NCBI GenBank assembly: GCA_037074615.1
Contig: CM073542.1
Coordinates: 15,020,001 to 15,084,000 of the forward strand
Source: Leucaena leucocephala
Lineage: Eukaryota > Streptophyta > Magnoliopsida > Fabales > Fabaceae
Direction: 5' to 3'
Length of the DNA stretch: 64,000 nucleotides
The notes beneath the pieces are model-generated. The model ran no database searches. It saw only the letters and a program-made list of their open reading frames with translations, and was not told the origin of the DNA. Position 1 is the stretch's first letter, and every line of letters starts with the position of its first letter. Positions 24,243 through 36,664 of this stretch are shown in pieces. A program made the position numbers and the translations under genes.

Positions 24243-26972
24243 TGTCATATCCTTATTTTCAACTTCAATTATACTCAATTGAATGTCACTACCTTCCATT
24301 GCTCATTTTATCTCAATTCTAGATTTTATCTCCAAATTGGAAAAATCATAGTAAATCAAAACTTAACCTATTGAGACGTTCTTGGTGTCTATTTAAATCT
24401 ATGTGTCTTAGTTATTTTCATACCAAATTTCATGTCCAAAAGCGTTGGTTAAGTGATCGTAATTACCATTATAAGGATATTGTCTCATATTAAAAACACA
24501 CTATATAATGCTAGGTATGCCATCAAGTCATCTCATAGTGCCAAGTCATCAACATAACTTATTACACAAGTTCAACTATCTATATTTACTCTTTTTCCTT
24601 GAGATGTTCTAGAACCTATAACATGGTTATGTATATGGAAAGAATGAGATTTCATGGAAATCTCAATAACAAGTCATACAAACTATAATATCATGCATGA
24701 TTGATTAGATGCCTAACATGTTATCATGACATGGGAGCTACTTCATAATAATACATAAGCAAACTCTAAAATGCATATTGTTATGAAATTAGTTGCAATC
24801 ATTCATACCTCATCATCATCATGATGGCATAATCTTAAGCTCAACCAAACATCATAACTAACAAGCAAGCATACAATCAAACAAACATTAAATTATAATT
24901 AGATATTCTTGCTACCTCTTAAGATATCCTTGTCACACCCTTCTTGAAATGGTCTTCTTCCCACACAAATGTCAAAACCTAACCATTACAAAGTAACATC
25001 AAGTTACAACTCAACTTAAAAACAATTCCAAGACTAGGTTTTCACTAACTTCCATTCTTTTTCCATTTTATGTCCTATACTTCCATCTTTCTAAAATAAA
25101 TTCTCATGGTTCATTTCTAGACAATTTTTCATATAGAATCCAAATATGAAACCAGAATTTGCAAAATCAAAATGCATCATTGGCTGCTGTACAGAATTGA
25201 AAAGCCTCACCTATTTTCCAAAAATTCACATTTTGATTCCAATGCTTCCAATACTTGTTTCTCTACTTTATCCCCATACAATTTTCCATTTTAAACTCAT
25301 TGAAAGTATCAAAATCATGAAATTCTAATATATGAATAGTGATTCATACAGTGGCAGCCAAGAATACAAAACCCTAACTACATGCATACTTGAATTTCCA
25401 AGCCTCACTTGATTCTAGCTTATTTAAGCTTGTCTAAATTATCCATAACATAAAACTCATATTCTTATCACATATGGATAGCACTTCCAGTAGAACAATC
25501 AAGGGAAATATGTCACAAAAACCTGTTAAAACTAAGAGCCAACTTGCTAGATTAAAGTCCAAGAACAAAGGAACTAGGTACCTTACTTATTGCTCCAATT
25601 TGCATGCTTCTTTCTTGCTTCAAAGAAAATTCCGCAGAGGTTCCCTAAGGTGCTCAAGATACCGAACCAAGTCTAAATTGGTGGGGTATTTATCAGTAAA
25701 ATTGGGTGGAAATGGAAGGCCAAGATTATTTTGGTTACTATTTGATCTGATGGTCCATAACTTACCTTCCACCAAGCTTGCCCTAGAAGCCTTCTAATGA
25801 CGCCATGCATGACCTCATTTAGAGCTATGTTTGGCTGAAGAAAGTAGAAATACTGATAGGAAAAATTCTAGTCCAGTCTGGTACCGATCTGAGCAGTTTC
25901 ACAAAAACCAGACTATTTTATGTTTTCAATTTTTATAATATTACATAATATATATTATGTCATCGAAACTAGTATCTAGGTTTTCCTACCATTGATATTA
26001 TTAGACTGAGTATTTATCTGCCAACATCCCTTGAGAAATTACCAAAATACCCTTATTGCACTGTCTTGCACTACATTAACTATAAGGGCATAATTATCAT
26101 TTCACACATCTTTATACTTCATCAGAGTATATACTGGCTCTAAATAATCACCCTAGTACTTTCTTGGATGTTTTTGACCTATCCAAAATGACCAAAATAT
26201 CCTCCATCTATCTCTAGTACAATTTAGCTACATATGGGCATTTTCATAATTTCATACTTTTCTAGGGTTGCTCTAGACTCTAGCCCACTTAACTGTCCAA
26301 CCACCTAACTGGGCCTATGGGATGCCATTTTGGGCCTTGATATGGGTCTATTACCTTTATGGTACAAATCCTGAGAAACCTCTCTCGAAGATATTTATCG
26401 GGTATTTTATTACACTGTAAATTCCCTTAAGAATTCTACAGGATTCCTTTTATGACTCTGTCAATTTTATAGATTCTTATAGTAAACATAGGAATTTACT
26501 ATAAAGTTTCATCTAATTTTGAGATCCAAAAGATACTGTAATAATTTTTCCTGGCTTCAAAAATTAATATCAATTAATTGGGACCTCAAATCAAAAATAT
26601 GTGTTGCGTTAAATTGATCAGAATAATTTTCTCTACTTACTGGTAAAATTTGGGACTAAACTATTTTCAGGCAGTTTTAGGCCTTTTTCGGCTCAACTTT
26701 CTCATAATTATATTTTTGCCCCTGAACTTTTGATAAATTACATTTAAGTCTTTAAACTTTTAGTAACTACACCTTTTGGTGTATCTTTTATCTCTAACTT
26801 TAGTTTTGGCCTTAAACCTTTTCTAAATTTCCTTTACGTCCTTGAACTTTCCTTAGTTACTAGTCCCTCTCTTTCCTTCCTCAATCTGATTCAATTTACT
26901 TCAAGAATCTCATGTCTGCTACATATAAATTGTATATATACATCATCAGATAAGAAAATTGGGAATATGATA
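24243..26972 (-). mobile_element. 3' LTR (subfamily B) of the large minus-strand gypsy element
   Basis: A minus-strand B LTR of 2,730 bp. Its 5' end (26972) is preceded, in minus-strand sense, by the polypurine tract at 26990-26976, which marks it as the 3' LTR. It is collinear with the minus B LTR of 2773-11503 and preserves two of its empty insertion sites (near 24511 and 24778). About 400 bp near its own 3' end is deleted relative to the full B LTR. The hairpin is at 24645-24665; the TATA position (25687-25694) is degenerate. Confidence 0.85.
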
Positions 26973-27032
26973 TTTCTCTCCCCCTTAAAATAAATTTTGT
27001 CCCTAAAATTTACATTACATATATATACTAAG
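26973..27032 (-). mobile_element. Polypurine tract and 3' untranslated end of the B element
   Basis: On the minus strand, GGGACAAAATTTATTTTAAG is followed by GGGGGAGAG. This is the standard gypsy polypurine tract between the polyprotein stop and the 3' LTR. The last five plus-strand bases, CTAAG (27028-27032), are the target duplication of the A LTR inserted at 27033, and they overlap the polyprotein stop codon region recovered at 33446-33451. Confidence 0.8.
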
Positions 27033-28021
27033 TGTCATATCCTAATTTTTCCCTATCGGTATAATACTTACAGTGGAAAGAGGTTTGGCAAGGATTATGA
27101 TGATGATCAGAAGAAATAATAAAGGTTAAATGAGTTTTGAAGGAAGAAAGGGACTAAAATGAAAAGTTCAAAAGTTAAGAGACAAACAAAAATTAGAAAA
27201 GGGTGAAGGCAAAAAGTGAAAGTAGTAACAAAAGTAGGGACCTAAATATAATGAACCAAAAGTTTGGAGACCTAAATATAATTAAGTAAAAGTTTAGGGA
27301 CCTAAATGTAATTATGAGAAAGTTGAATCGAAAAAGGCTCAAAATGCCTAGAATCAGATTAGTCCCAAATTTTACTAGTAGATAGACAAAATTATTTTGA
27401 TCAGTTTAAAGCAACACAGAATTTTGATTTGAGGTCCTCATTAATTGATATGAATTCCTGAAGTCAGGAAAAATTATTACAGTATTTTTCAGACTTCAAA
27501 ATCAGATAAACCTTTATAGTAAATTCCTATATTTAATATAAGAATTTATAAAATTGATAGAGTAAGAAAAGGAATCCTGTAGAATTCTTATGGGATTTTA
27601 CAGTGAAATAAAATACCCGATAAATACGGTCGAGAGAGATTCCTTGGGATTTGTGCCATAAAGGTAATGGATCAATACTAAAGCCCAAATGATGTCACAA
27701 GAAGCCTAATAAGGTAGTGAGATAGTTAAGTGGGCCAGAGTCCAGAGCAACCCAGGAAAAATATAAAATTATGAAAATGCCCATGTGTAGTTAGATTGTA
27801 CTGGTGATTGATGGAGGGCATTTTGGTCATTCTAGACAAGTCAAAAATGTCCCAGTAAGTATAGGGATGATTAGTTAGAGCCAGTATATACTCTGATGAA
27901 GTATAAAGAGGTATGAAATGACAATTATGTACTTAAGGTTAATAAAATGCAAGATAGTAAACCCAGGGCATTTCCATCATTTGCCAAGGGATCTGTAATT
28001 AAGTACTGACCTAGTACAAGA

Positions 28022-29763
28022 TGTTAGAAATTGTGCCCTAGGGGTCAATCATTGTCTTATGAACATTGTTGATTTATGAATTTATTAATTGTGTTATCAT
28101 ATTATTTACATGTTTACTGTGATGTCCATCCTTGGATAACTCATGATCTTATTCTAAATGTCCCTAGTCAGTCATCTATGCGGGAGCAGAGATGAAATAA
28201 GACCAGTATGACTTTGAAGATGTATAGAGATATAAATCAAAGTCATAGGCACATGTAAGAGTACAAGGTGTTAGACTGACCCGCTATGAGAGAGCTACAT
28301 GGGTTAAGTCATAAGCTTCTCTCATATATAAACCATGTCACTATGCCCTTTGACCTGAGATCATCATGGATTCCTACATAACAAACGCTCATCTTTGACC
28401 TAGTCAAAAGTCACTTTTGACCGAGTGATCATAAAGACTATGTTTGGACTTAATGATTTTTTGTGCAGAGGAATGTGAATGGTCAAGATGGAATTTGTCC
28501 CTCACATTTGTAGAGAGATATTACTGGGCCTCTCAATGAGTAAGTCTGAGAAATGTATGGCCATACTATAATGGAAAGGTAGTTCCATTTCTATAGTCAG
28601 ACTACTCAGGGATTGAGAAAATAACGGTCAGGAATAGGAGGATGATATTCTCCATGCCTCATCCATGACCAAAATATCGTGTGACAAAAGGGACATGATA
28701 TGGTTGTATAAAAGGTTACATCATTCATCGATCCTTATATGATTTGGGTAGTCGTGATGTCTTACTAGAGATCGCTTGCGACTTGTGAGTCAGTATAGTA
28801 AATGGCCCACTGTTAACTTCATATGGGCCTACAGGGTCGCATACAAAATAGTCCAACACGAGCTATGATGTCCAGATTCAATGAATGATCCAGGGTGGAT
28901 GTATATATTTATTTATATTTATATCCGTATATATATAAATTCATATATATATATTATATATAAGAGATATTTACAAGATTTAATTTATAAGGATAAATTA
29001 AATCTCTATCACGTTTGAATTTGAAATTCAAATTGATAGGATATCTCATATAAGAGATATTTACAAGATTTAATTTATAAGGATAAAATTAAATCTCTAT
29101 CACGTTTGAATTTGAAATTAAAATTGATATTATATCTCAAATTTGATTTATGAGAATAAATCAAATGTAATTTCGTCTTATCTTTATTTTAAATTAAATA
29201 AATGGGTGAATTAAATCTGTGGGACAGATTTAATACAAACACTATTTATTTAATTAGTTTCTTATCATATTATACAATATATGATATTGTATTAATTTTA
29301 GAATTAATATAAGATTAATTCTAAAAAAAAAATCCAAGTCTGTGGTAACACGCATAGCATCCTATATATTTGATATTTAGGAGCTACGGTTGGGACAAAA
29401 AAAAAGGGTGAATGGAAATCTGTAAAAGGTTTGCAGATAAGAAATTGCTGAGATGGAGGGGACAAATTCTTGAGTAAGCCCTGGAGGGAGAGGAGGTGCT
29501 AGCACGTCGTTCGTAGTTAGAACGCTGTTAGTGTGGATACCAGTAGAGGAAGCCGACCTGAGTCATCGACTTCTTACGATCAAAAAAAGATCACGAGCCG
29601 TGGAGAGAAGCTGTGGACGTCGTAACTAGAAGTTGAGAAAGTCGCGACTGAATACTGAGGGTAATACTTCTTTCCACTTGACTTAAACACATACGGTAGA
29701 TCCTGGCAGGGAATAGAAAAATTTTTAAATTAATTTTTGCTGCGTGTCTTCCAATTCCTTACA
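28022..29763 (+). mobile_element. Solo LTR, Ty1-copia-like (TSD CAAGA)
   Basis: A 1,742-bp sequence starts TGTTAGAAATTGTGCCCTAG and ends CAATTCCTTACA. It is flanked by perfect CAAGA repeats (28017-28021, 29764-29768). The empty site is present in the sister LTR at 36208-36222 (CTAGTACAAGAATGTC). The TGTTAGAAATTGTG start is, from memory, typical of plant copia LTRs; orientation is assumed from TG...CA and the start sequence. It is GC-richer than its surroundings near 29450-29700 and contains a 90-bp tandem duplication (28961-29141). No coding region is present. Confidence 0.85.
28961..29141 (+). repeat. Two tandem 90-bp units in the copia-like LTR
   Basis: Units begin at TAAGAGATATTTACAAGA (28961 and 29051) and share the internal inverted word TTTGAATTTGAAATTCAAAT in the first copy. 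There is a one-base length difference. Confidence 0.8.
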
Positions 29764-30086
29764 CAAGAATGTCAATGGTAGAAAGAATCCAGATACTGGA
29801 TTTAAGGTCATAAAACATATTATAAAATCTTAGAAAAATTAGATTTATAAAACAGTCTGGTTTTTGGAGAATCAGACTGAGCCAGTACCGAATTGGACTG
29901 GAATTTTTCCAGAAGCTTCCTCCCCTTGGAATTTCACCACATAGCCCTATGAAGTGTCCCTTGACGATATCATGGATGATATCATAAGTTTCTTTTTGAA
30001 AAAGTTAAATCTAACATTAAATGTGAGCCATTAGATTAAATAGTGCACAAAGTAATCTTAGCCATTGATTTTCTATGAGATTTTTC

Positions 30087-30098
30087 TATAAATACCCC
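30087..30098 (+). promoter_or_regulatory. TATA box of the 27033-33445 LTR
   Basis: TATAAATACCCC lies 131 nt upstream of the splice-donor match at 30218. Confidence 0.6.
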
Positions 30099-31499
30099 TC
30101 AAATCTGAACCAAACTATGAGCACAAGAACCCTAGGGGAAACTCTTGCAAAATGAAAACTCAAGCAAAGACAAAGAAGATTAAAGGTACTAAAGTTCAAG
30201 CAAGCTATAGATTAAAGGTAAACAATCTAACCTAGCTTATTTTTCTTTGATTTGGGACCTTGAACTTAGGGTTTCCATGGAGAAAAGTTGAGTTTTCTCT
30301 AAGGTGTTATTCTGTCTAAAAATCTTAGATGAAAGGAAAAAGAAGAAATTAAAGTTAGAGATAGGTGATTGAAGCTTAAACAAGCTAGATAAGTGATTGA
30401 TTGTTGAATCAAGTTGATATTCTTGACTTTGCCATAGTTGAATCAGTTTGGTTTGCACTTTTCATGAGGGAAAGAAATGTAATTTCAATGATATAAGGCT
30501 TCCGTTGAATTTATATGATGATTTTGTGAAGGATTGGATAGGTTTTGAACCTTGGAAGCCTTGGAATTCCAAGTTATAATTTTTGAGATTTTTCTATATT
30601 ACTGTTCAATAACATGAACAGTGATTAGAATTTTACGATTTTGATTCTTCTAATGGTTTTAAAATGAAAAGTTGTGTGGGATAAAGTGGAGAAACAAGTA
30701 TGGGAAGCATTAGAATCAAAATGATAATTTTTGAAAGAAAAGAGGATGTTATGTAATTTTGTATAGAACAGTACATAGGAGCTGGAATTTCATGATTCTA
30801 AGATCATAAATAGATTCAAAAGATGAAATTGTGCAGGGTAAAGTCAAGACATCAATTGGTTCAAGAGCCAAGTGGATTAGTGAAAATTAGAGAAAGTTAT
30901 GACAATAAAGAGTGTACCAAAGTTAGTCTTGAACATGGTTGGAGTTCATGAGTCCTAATGAGTTATGTGATGAATATAAATGTGTTTAGGACCATGAAAC
31001 ATCCAAGAAGATGTTGGGAAGTGATTGACATAAAGGCTTCATGGTTGGAAAGCTAGGGAGGAAGTGTTAAAGATCAAGAGGAAAGCTTAAGTACAATGTA
31101 GTGAACTTACCTCTTTATGTGCTTGATGTGGTATGCTTATGTGTTGACATGTATATGCTATTTGAATGATGTTATGACATGATAAATGATGTTGAATGTA
31201 TTGTGAATAACATGTTTTCTATGGTCATGCACTTTATGTAAGAGTATATAGCATGATAGCATGTCACTAATCAAAGAAAGTTTAATGAAATTACATATAA
31301 TGCATTAGCATCCATCTTGCATATTTAAGTGGTAATGTTTGCTACTGAGATTCCCTAGAATCTCACTCTCCCATAACCAACCAATTTAGGTCAAGCATGA
31401 TAGATAATGTATGCATGGAAAAGAGCTAAAGCATGGAAGAAGAAAAGTGAAGTATTTAAGATGTTAGCATATGCTATGTACTTTCCCTATATGTAAAAG

Positions 31500-33445
31500 C
31501 CATGTAAAGTATCTATTTATGTAATGAGATTGTATGAAACAATTATTGCATAACCCCATGATGTATATGAGTTCATAAAAGGCAAAAGAGATGATTTATG
31601 TATGCTAGAATAATTATTGAAAGTGAAAGAAAGGAATCTGAAATGGTAAAAACGTAGGTCCTAAAGCAGTTTTGTTATGGCTTGAGTTTGATCTAGCAAA
31701 TGAAGGAATTAGTTCACAAAATTTTATGAGCATGTATCACACATCCAAAGCTTTAAATTCATAGGTAGAATGTATCATTTGGATGTGTACATCAAGAGAA
31801 ATGAATTTCTAAAATAAGGGACTAGAATCTGCTTCTAGAATTTTTGACCAAATGAATAGTAAACTTTAACTAATAAACTGTATTAATTGGCTAATCATTT
31901 GGTCTAGGAATTATTTTTCTCTTAAATTTTAAGATGTTATCTTCATGTAGCTTTTTGAATCACTTCATTTTTATTTTTCTAGAATTAATTATGATTTTTT
32001 GCAGTTCGTTGCGTAATCTGGAATACCATATGAACAGTAACCTAAGAAATAGTAAAATTCTAGATTTGGCAAATGGACTTCTGAGGTCTTGTAAGTGGTT
32101 CTAAATGCTACTAAATGGTCCCTAAGATGTATAAAAGTAAGGATGTTACACCATGTAAGGTGTCTATTTATGTGATAAAATTGTGTGAAATAATTATGGC
32201 ATAACCCCATGATGTATATGAATGCATGAAAGGCAAAAGAGATGGTTTATGCATACTAACAATTATTGAAAGTGAAAGAAAGAAAACTGAAATGGTAAAA
32301 ACGTAGGTCCTGAAACAGTTTTTTTGTGGCTTCATTTTGATCTAGGAAATGAAGGAATTAGTTCACAAATTTTTATAAGCATGTAGCACACATCCAAAGC
32401 TTTAAATGCATAGGTAGAATGTGTCATTTGGATGTGTACATCAAGAGAAATGAATTTCCAAAGTAAGGGACCAGAATCTGTTTCTAGAATTTTTGATCAA
32501 ATGAACAGTAAACTTTAACGAATAAACTGTATTAATTGGCTAATCATTTGGTCTGGAAATTATTTTTCCCTTAAATTTTAAGATGTTATCTTCATGTAGC
32601 TTTTTGAACTACTTCATTTTGACTTTTCTAGAATTAATTACGATTTTTTTAAGATCGTTGCATAATCTAGAATACCATATGAACAGTAACCCGAGAAAGA
32701 GTAAAATTCCAGATTTGGCTAATGGACTTCCGAGGTCTTGTAAGTGGTTCTAAATGCTACTAAATGGTCCATAAGACGTATAAAAGTAAGGATGTTACAC
32801 CATGTAAGGTGTCTATTTATGTGATAAAATTGTATGAAATAATTATGGCATAACCCCATGATGTATATGAATGCATGAAAGGCAAAAGAGATGGTTTATG
32901 CATACTAACAATTATTGAAAGTGAAAGAAAAGAAACTGAAATGGTAAAAACGTAGGTCTTGAAGCAGTTTTGTTGTGGCTTCAATTTGACCTAGCAAATG
33001 AATAAATTACTCCACGAAATTTTATGATCATGTAGTACACATCCATATCTTTAAATTCATATGTAATATGCCTCATTTGGATGAGTATATCAAGAGAAAT
33101 AAATTTTTGAAGTTAAGAGACAGAATCTGAAAGTTCCAGAATTTGCCATATGAACAATAAAATTAACAATTTAACTGTATTAATTGGCAAGGTAAATGTC
33201 CATATTTATATTTTTCCCTTAAATATCTATGAAAGAGCTTTAATTATAAATTTAGATCACCTCCATACAATATTTTTACAATTAGTTATGAATTTTTAAA
33301 GTTAAACTGTAAGTCTGAAAATTATCAAGTGAACAGTACCAATAAGTAAGTTTTAAAATTTTAATTTTTGGGCTAATTTAATGCTTCCGCTAATCAAATA
33401 TGCTTCTGAATATGTACTCTGAGATGGTAAAAGTAGGATGGTTCA
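31500..33445 (+). repeat. Three tandem copies of the LTR 3' end, period about 650 bp
   Basis: Units start at CCATGTAA (31500, 32151, 32800) and the first two end in GGATGTTACA. Unit 2 is directly joined to unit 1 and unit 3 to unit 2 at exactly the same LTR base. Unit 3 drifts after about 33060 into a B-like 3' end finishing GGATGGTTCA. This fits either repeated insertion of an LTR at the same CCATG site inside another LTR, or unequal crossing-over after one such insertion. Confidence 0.8.
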
Positions 33446-34523
33446 CTAAGGAAATAACTCAGAATATGTTTCCTTCATTCTTTCCTCTACTTCCCACGCA
33501 GCTTCATTCTCAGTTAATCCTTTCCAAACCACCTTAACTAAGAGATTTGTTTATTTCGCAACTACTTGACCTTTCGATCCATAATTCGTACTGTCTAACT
33601 TCGTAGGTTAGGTCATCCCATAGTGCAACATTATCCTCTTCAATCACATGTGATGGGTCTGGAACATACTTCTTCAATTAGGAAACATGAAATACATCAT
33701 GTATCTTACTGAGATTTGGAGGAAGAGCTAACTTGTAAGCCACTGCTCCTATTCTTGTGAGGATCTAAAATAGCCCAATGTATATAGGATGTAACTTCTT
33801 CACCTTGATTGATCGTCCAGCTCTTATAGTTAGAGTTAACTTAAGAAACACATGTTCTCTTTCTTCAAAATCTAATAGCTTCCTTCTGATATCAGTACAA
33901 CTTTTCTATCTGCTCTGAGTCATTAGTAATCTTTTCCTAATCTTATCAACCTGTGCTACTGTTTGATTCACTATATTAGGACTAAATATCCTTCTTTCGC
34001 TCAACTCTAACCAGCATAAAGGAGATATACACTTACATCCATAAAGTGCTTCAAATGGGGCTATCTGAATACTAGCCTGATAACTATTGTTATATGCAAA
34101 TTCTATTAATGGCAGATGAACATCTCAACTCACTTTGCAATCCAAAACACAGGCTCTCAACATATCTTCTAGTGTTTGGATTGTCCTCTCAGACTGACCA
34201 TCTATTTGAGGATGATAAGCTGTACTAAATCTGAGAGTAGTGTCCATTTCTTTATGCAGAGCTTCCTAAAAATTACATGTAAATTGAGGATCTCTGTAAG
34301 ATATAATACTACTTGGGACACTGTGCAATCTAACAATCTCTTTTACATACAACTTTGCCAGTTTTTAAAGAGAATCTTTCCTATTGATTGCCAGGAAATG
34401 AGCTGACTTTGTCAATCGGTCAATTACTACCCATATAGCATCATGCTTAGTGGGAGTCCTGGGTAGTCCTTCAATAAAATTCATGGCAATAATGTCCTAT
34501 TTCCACTCAAGTATATCTAGCGG
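33446..34523 (-). pseudogene. Integrase core and chromodomain-like C-terminus of the gypsy polyprotein
   Basis: Read on the minus strand this is the integrase catalytic core and C-terminal tail of a Ty3/gypsy chromovirus polyprotein. Readable motifs in order are GLPRTPTKHDAIWVVIDRLT, then the VPSSIISYRDPQF region, HPQIDGQSERTIQTLEDMLR, the RSIKVKKLHP region, VFHVS, and last WKGLTENEAAWEVEERM, a shortened chromodomain-like tail, ending at a TAG (33446-33451 region). Integrase joins cDNA to host DNA in the nucleus. This copy is dead. The first catalytic Asp is Asn (codon 34481-34479), the second is Tyr (34298-34296), at least six stops interrupt it, and a frameshift lies near 33545. The stop overlaps the CTAAG target duplication of the A LTR. 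Confidence 0.85.
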
Positions 34524-34919
34524 TTATAATTTTCCTGCCGGCCTTTGGTGCTCAACTTTTACTTTCTGACATGTCAGGCATTTTGATATATAAGCCACAA
34601 CATCCTTCTTTAATCCAGGCCACCAAAATAAACTTTTAACATCATGATACATCTTGGTCATACCTGGATGTACTGTATACCGGCTTTTATGTGCTTCATC
34701 TAAAACCTTCTCTTTTAATCGCATTGCATTCAGAATATATGGTCTTCCTCTAAACCGTAGTAATCCATCTTGGGAGATATCAAAAGTTTTAGTTTCCCCT
34801 ATCTCCAGTTTGTCCTTAAAAATTGTCGTGAGCTTATCATGCTTTTGAGCTTCTTTTATCTTGTCTTCAATGAAAGCTCTAACCTGTATTTCTCCATAAG
34901 GAGTTTTTGCTATCTGCAT
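34524..34919 (-). pseudogene. Integrase N-terminal HHCC zinc domain (gypsy pol fragment)
   Basis: An open stretch of 131 codons on the minus strand. It contains the linker after RNase H and then the H2C2 zinc-binding domain of gypsy integrase (HKSRYTVHPGMTKMYHDVKS, then W-W-P-G-LKKDV, then CLTCQKVK), with zinc ligands H, H, C and C in the expected order and spacing. It runs directly into the integrase core at 34523 and follows the RNase H end at 34920. The start is simply the first Met after a stop; in the intact polyprotein there would be no start here. It is part of the same dead pol gene as the neighbouring fragments. The best match is Ty3/gypsy of Tekay/Del type. Confidence 0.88.
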
Positions 34920-35230
34920 CTAGTATAAAGGACTCCAATCTCGAACATCTTCTATTAATTCTAACTCTTTGATCATTAGGCTGGCTACCTGCACTACTTT
35001 TCTGCTTAGGGCATCAACTACAACATTTACTTTTCTTGGATGGTACTTAATCTGGAAATCATATTCCTTCAAAAATTCCATCCATCTCCATTGTCTCATA
35101 TTCAATTCTTTTTAGTCTTGCAAATATTTTAGGCTTTTGTGGTTACAGTATAATTCTATAGTAGCTCCATACAAATAATGTCTCCAGATCTTGAGAGCAT
35201 AAACTACTTCTACAAGCTCTAGATCATGAG
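34920..35230 (-). pseudogene. RNase H C-terminal part (gypsy pol fragment)
   Basis: The minus-strand frame gives the HDLELVEVVYALKIWRHYLY region, then WRWMEFLKEYDFQIKYHPRK and ADALSRK-like VDALSRK, the classical end of gypsy RNase H. One stop interrupts it near 35115. The last five bases (35226-35230, ATGAG) are the target duplication of the A derivative inserted here. The other half of the same RNase H continues at 38937, and the two halves join in frame when the insertion and one TSD copy are ignored. Confidence 0.88.
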
Positions 35231-36535
35231 TGTCATATCCTAATTTTTACCAATCTGTATAATACTGATAGAGAAAACAGGTTTGGAAAGGATTATAACG
35301 ATGATCAGAAGGAATAATAGAGGTTAAATGAGTCTTAAAGGAAGAAAGGGACCTAAACAAAAATTAGAAAAGGTTGGAGGCCAAAAGTCAAAGTAGAAAC
35401 AAAAATTGGGCCAAAAGTGGTAATTTTCAAAAGTTAAGGGACTTAAATGTAATTAAGTAAAAGGTTCAAGGGCAAAATTGTAATTATAGAAAGATCAACC
35501 TGAAAAGGTTTAGAACTGCCCAAAAGTATTTCAGTCCCACATTCCATCAGTAAATAGAGGAAGTTACACTGGTTAATCTAGCATGATACATAAATTTTAT
35601 TAGGGCTCCAAACAGCAGATATTTATCTGATAATCTGAAAGTTATCTAAAATTTTATCAAATTTCATAGACTTCAGATATAAGTGGAAGAATTACAGGAA
35701 AGTGTGCCCAACAGTGTTATATGTCATGGATCTGACAGAACCCCGTAAGAAGTTCTGTATAAAAAGTTATCCCCATATTAGTGAATTTTAACGGGAGTTT
35801 GATAACACCCGTGATCCAATAATAGAACTTACCAGTATGTAAGTTTGGATAGAATGAGATTAGATGAACTCATATATAGGCCCATGATGATGCCAAGGAG
35901 GGCCCGAAACCCAAAGTACTAATCCATCAGCAGAAGGGGCCAGTATCCAGAAAAAGTGTGAAATTATGAAAATGCTCCTATATGGTCAGAGTGTATCAGA
36001 GATGGATGGAGGGCATTTTGGTCATCTGGGATAAGGAAAAAATATGGGATATAGTATCAATATGATTATTTAGAGTCAGTATAGGCCTTGAGGCAGTACA
36101 AAGAGGGGTGAAAAGACAATTTTACCCTTAGGGTCAATATAGTGCAAGAAAGGACACCAAGGGCATTCCAGTCATTTCCCAAGGGATTTGTAATTAAGTT
36201 GTGGCCTAGTACAAGAATGTCAATGGTAGGAAGGATCCAGATACTAGATTTAAGGTCAGAAAGCATATTATGAAATCTCAGAAAAATTAGATTTATAAAA
36301 CAGTCCGATTTTTGGGGAATCAAACTAAGCCGGTACCAGATTAGACTGGAATTTTTCTAGAAGGTTCTCCCTCTAGAAATGGCACCACATAATCCCCACG
36401 AGTTTTCCCTTGTGATGTCATGGATGATGTTATAAATCTCCTTTTTGAAAAAGTTAAATCAAAGATTAAATGTGGGCCTTTAGATCAAATAGTGCACAAA
36501 GTAATCATGGCCATTGATTTTTCCATGAATTTTTC

Positions 36536-36547
36536 TATAAATACCCC
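36536..36547 (+). promoter_or_regulatory. TATA box of the 35231 LTR
   Basis: TATAAATACCCC lies 132 nt upstream of the AAAG|GTAAGC splice-donor match at 36668. Confidence 0.6.
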
Positions 36548-36664
36548 CTCAAATCTGGTTCAAAATTGTGAGCTCATGAAACTTGGGGAAACTCTTGCAA
36601 AATGAAAACTCAAGCCAATACAAACAAGATTCAAGGAACCAAAGTTCAAGCAAGCTAGAGATTA

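Larger units (their letters stand above)
27033..33445 (+). mobile_element. Composite A LTR insertion (TSD CTAAG) with nested copia LTR and triplicated 3' end
   Basis: It starts TGTCATATCCTAATTTTTCCC and ends GGATGGTTCA, with CTAAG at 27028-27032 and 33446-33450. It is much longer than a normal A LTR for two reasons: a Ty1-copia-type solo LTR sits at 28022-29763, and its last 650 bp is present three times in tandem (31500-33445). The LTR core is at 29769-31499, with a TATA box (30087), a GTAAAC donor (30218) and the hairpin with shortened stem (31346-31365). It sits exactly at the stop codon of the minus-strand gypsy polyprotein. There is no internal region, so it is a solo LTR derivative. Confidence 0.8.

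Noticed and set aside
29450..29700. Possible gene in the GC-richer patch of the copia-like LTR.
   Set aside because: No open frame of note; it lies inside an LTR delimited by a perfect target duplication.
30237..30458. Minus-strand open frame of about 73 codons in the 27033 LTR.
   Set aside because: It overlaps the predicted splice donor region on the antisense strand, is broken in sister LTRs, and has no known domain.
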